A stretch of DNA of 64,000 bases from Micropterus salmoides (lineage: Eukaryota; Chordata; Actinopteri; Centrarchiformes; Centrarchidae), in contig NW_024041150.1 of the NCBI RefSeq assembly GCF_014851395.1, positions 27,455,225-27,519,224 of the forward strand, in the 5' to 3' direction. Position 1 is the stretch's first letter, and each line of letters starts with the position of its first letter. Below are positions 61,701 to 64,000 of the stretch, piece by piece. A model generated the notes under the pieces. That model was not told the DNA's origin, made no database searches, and saw only the letters and a list, made by a program, of their open reading frames with translations. A program made the position numbers and the translations under genes.

Positions 61701-63959
61701 TGAGTGAAGTCCGTGCAGACCTTCCTGAGGGGGAATTTAGGAATACCTAAATCAGAAATACCTTTTTAAAGACACTGCTAACTCCAGCCGTATTTACTGC
61801 AGGGAAAGCGTGACTTTCTCCTCCCCCTGTAGAGATCCACTCAAAACAAAAATCTTTTTTAGGCTTTGGAGAATTAGTGAGAGTAGTACTGGCGGCTTGT
61901 CCCACCAAGTATCTGTTAATGCAATTCAGCAGTTCAACTCTCAACGCCTGATTATCTGTAAGCTTTTACTATATTATGATGAAATGCAAGTTGAATAAGA
62001 AACTAAATTTTTATTTCAAAAAGCACACAAAGCAGTTTGCCTAATGACACCTTGTGATTCGGTTGCAGGTGATTCCAATTTAACAGATGTTTTCAGTCAG
62101 AACAGGCACTCAAGTTTGTACTTTAGGGTTTTTTTTCCCCCTTACCACAAGTCACGCAGTTTTAATTCTGAGAACATAATGCCTGCCCTGTGAAGCCCTG
62201 TGAGGCACAGAAAGTTCATGAAAATAATGTAATTTTTTTGCCTCGCCTCCGCTCTTTAGGCTTACCGAGGAAAGCGTTGGGGATGGTGATTTTAAGCCAC
62301 ATGCGGTCCCTGACCTCCAGACCAGACTCTGGTGAGGCCATGGCCTTGGCAACCGATGCCATGTCAGAGTGCAGTGATAAGTTGAAGTCATCAAAACCTG
62401 GAGAAAGACAGGAGAGCATTTTAGGGAAGCTGAAGAAGTATAGACAAGCAAGGATAAATAAAAGAATGAATGAGAAGTGAAATTTGAACTGGGTCAAAAC
62501 AATGAGGAAGGCAGCGTTAAGATCAGAGGCAGCAAAGCAGCAGGCATCATTAATCACATTACATAACAACAGCGACAAAGAGAGCAGAAAGGCCGATGTG
62601 AAAGATGATTCTTGTGCAACGTCATTGAAAGATGGAAGGAGACCATAACAGGAAAAAGATGCCTTACAATAATGACCATCATTCAGGCGTTGAATATCAG
62701 ACGGACAAAGAAACCAGGGATGGCTTAAAAGTGGAGGGTATAGTTTTATGAGAGGATGAAATAACTGAGAATAAAAGGAGAGGTGAGTTACAGAAAGGGA
62801 AGATGGTTAGGGAGACACTGGAAGAGGCTCTCACGTTCAGTCTCAGTGACGGAGGAGGAAGAGGTGATGGTGCTGAGGGAGGAGCTGCCTGGGAAGGCGG
62901 GGTAGGCCCCGGTCATAGCCACCGAGTGGCTCACCCACGCCGCTGGGTCAATGGGTCGGATGGGTTCATCTGCACAGGCGGAGAAGAGATTAGGAGACAG
63001 TCACTGACCCTAACCCCCACAGCCAAACATGACAGAAAGGCTTCTGTACTTACTGCGAGGCAGAGTGAAGTAGCCCTGAGGAGAAGGGTCCCAGCACTTA
63101 GCCACTGTCAAGATGATGGGCCTGGCAAACGCCACAAGAAGAAGAAATCATCAGCATTGTTGACCACTTTTTTTTTATTTTATTTTATACTTTGTTTATT
63201 GTGATAATATAGATACACAGTGTGAAATATATCCAACGAGGGTTAAAATGAAGGGCAACTGGACTTGGTTGAAGATACTGGAAGACGTTTCGTCCCTTAT
63301 CCAAAGGACTTCTTCAGTTCTGACTGACTGGCAGGGAAACTCAGCTATTTAACCTCAGTGGGGTCGTTATCCCGGGTCATCGATACCGCTGGTTCGTTAG
63401 TGTTCCTTGTTGCTGTGACGACAGTCGTTACAGTCGTTGAGACTACCTGTGGCCAAGACTGAACGACCATCGTTGGTATCTTCACCTGAGGCCAAGAGGT
63501 TACGTTTGTTGAGTTTCCTGGGAAACACTAACGTACCAGCGGTATTGATGACCCGGGATAACGACCCCACTGAGGTTAAATAGCTGAGTTTCCCTGCCAG
63601 TCAGTCAGAACTGAAGAAGTCCTTTGGATGAGGGACGAAACGTCTTCCAGTAGCTTCAACCAAGTCCAGTTGCCCTTCATTTTAACCTTCGTTGGATAAC
63701 TATGACCTGGATGACTGAGAATCTTCACAGACAGTGTGAAATATAAAAAGGCACTTGTACAATAAACACACTATTTAAAAGGAAAAATAGATCCTTGAGA
63801 ACAGGTTGGTTAAAGTTGTTGACCACTTCTGTACAGACAGAACTTGAACAATACCATCTAAAATAGGAAAACAGCAGCTCACCCTGGCTTGTGTACGATC
63901 TCCCTCAGCACCCGCACTGCATCGTCGTTACTCATATTCTCAAAGTTGATGTCATTTAC
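55719..63959 (-). CDS. dvl2: Segment polarity protein dishevelled homolog DVL-2, C-terminal 457 residues (5' end outside window)
   Basis: Cytoplasmic scaffold that carries Frizzled signals into the Wnt/beta-catenin and planar cell polarity pathways. Exons: 63883-63959, 63054-63121, 62835-62969, 62266-62397, 59886-60062, 59279-59503 and 55719-56278, all with GT-AG introns and one open frame to TAG. The first two give the end of the PDZ domain (VNDINFENMSNDDAVRVL, LTVAKCWDPSPQ). NEPIRPIDPAAWVSHS follows. The DEP domain spans about residues 116-192 (SGLEVRDRMWLKITIPNAF to CYYVFGDLSD). Then come NDNDGSSGASDQDTLAP and PPPYHEL, which holds both the PPxY motif and the YHEL motif reported to bind AP-2 in Dvl2. 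A Ser/His/Pro-rich tail ends with the conserved GNPSEFFVDVM. Adjacency to acadvl matches human DVL2 and argues against dvl1 or dvl3. The DIX domain and most of PDZ lie beyond position 64000. Confidence 0.97.
57339..57383 (-). CDS. dvl2: Candidate 45-nt cassette exon of dvl2
   Basis: Between the last two coding exons lies a 45-nt segment preceded by gattacttttttacag and followed by gtacttt. Both flanking exons meet in phase 1, so these 15 codons insert without changing the frame. They read EKPTALMKIHQSGST, with no stop. The insert would fall just after SQHSE and before the SRSSGSTR block of the tail. Its use is predicted from sequence only; I know of no matching insert in human DVL2. Confidence 0.6.
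60063..62265. other. dvl2 intron with transposon remnants
   Basis: At about 60300-60760 is A/T-rich sequence with gataattatc and atatcgcccaga, related to the MITE at 43423-43790. At about 61540-61575 is cgattagattaatcgtgcag, typical of another hAT-like end. The CpG-richer block 61200-61500 is unassigned. Confidence 0.45.
63232..63730. mobile_element. Fold-back retroelement copy with 15-bp target duplication in a dvl2 intron
   Basis: The inverted arms 63232-63406 and 63521-63696 agree with few mismatches; the spacer is about 115 bp and the right side has a 34-nt extension. The whole unit is flanked by acagtgtgaaatata at 63217-63231 and 63731-63745, sharing one base with the left edge. A target duplication of this length points to target-primed insertion, as in LINE or Penelope elements, not a cut-and-paste transposon. 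The class is otherwise unresolved. Confidence 0.85.
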
Positions 63960-64000
63960 CTTGGAGGGTGTTAAAGCACAAGAAAAATATTTCAATTAGT

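Noticed and set aside
1..64000. CRISPR-like arrays, operons or prokaryotic transfer
   Set aside because: No regularly spaced short direct repeats with unique spacers. Gene structure and repeats are those of a vertebrate.

Overview
The window is nuclear DNA of a ray-finned fish, most likely a spiny-rayed teleost. Its protein-coding genes have ordinary GT-AG introns. Its repeats are those of teleost genomes: L2-clade LINEs, hAT and other small DNA transposons, a Ty3/gypsy chromodomain retroelement, a DIRS-like fold-back element, and LINE tails ending in short A/T-rich repeats. There is no operon structure, CRISPR array, rRNA or recognisable tRNA.

Layout: 1-11.5 kb is almost entirely transposon debris. 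It holds a short L2 LINE piece, a fold-back palindrome, a 5'-truncated gypsy element with its 3' LTR, and a second larger L2 LINE interrupted by a 1.2-kb DIRS-like inverted-repeat element. At 13.3-20.7 kb, minus strand, is a three-exon PLAC8/cornifelin-family gene whose 5.7-kb second intron holds three cleanly bounded insertions: a TIR element, a hAT element with an 8-bp target duplication, and a solo LTR with a 5-bp target duplication. From 20.7 to 28 kb there are LINE remnants and a 1.7-kb hAT element with an 8-bp target duplication. At 28.3-29.3 kb, plus strand, is a class A GPCR read as one exon, with a long AG microsatellite in its 5' flank. From 29.3 to 34.6 kb I see only repeats and unassigned sequence.

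At 34.6-53.5 kb, minus strand, is a complete 20-exon acadvl gene (very-long-chain acyl-CoA dehydrogenase, 656 codons). I resolved all exons; the reading frame closes across every junction. At 55.7-64.0 kb, minus strand, is the 3' two-thirds of dvl2 (Dishevelled 2); its 5' exons for the DIX domain and most of the PDZ domain lie beyond the window. acadvl and dvl2 are also neighbours in human, but there they are tail to tail, while here they are in tandem.

The genes are functionally unrelated: mitochondrial fatty-acid oxidation, Wnt signalling, an orphan chemoreceptor-like GPCR, and a small Cys-rich protein. I found no new multi-gene system. The most useful new observations are a candidate 45-nt in-frame cassette exon in dvl2, a 0.5-kb inverted-repeat insertion with a 15-bp target duplication in a dvl2 intron, the GPCR stop codon lying inside a good splice donor, and the hairpin-rich DIRS-like element nested in the L2 LINE.
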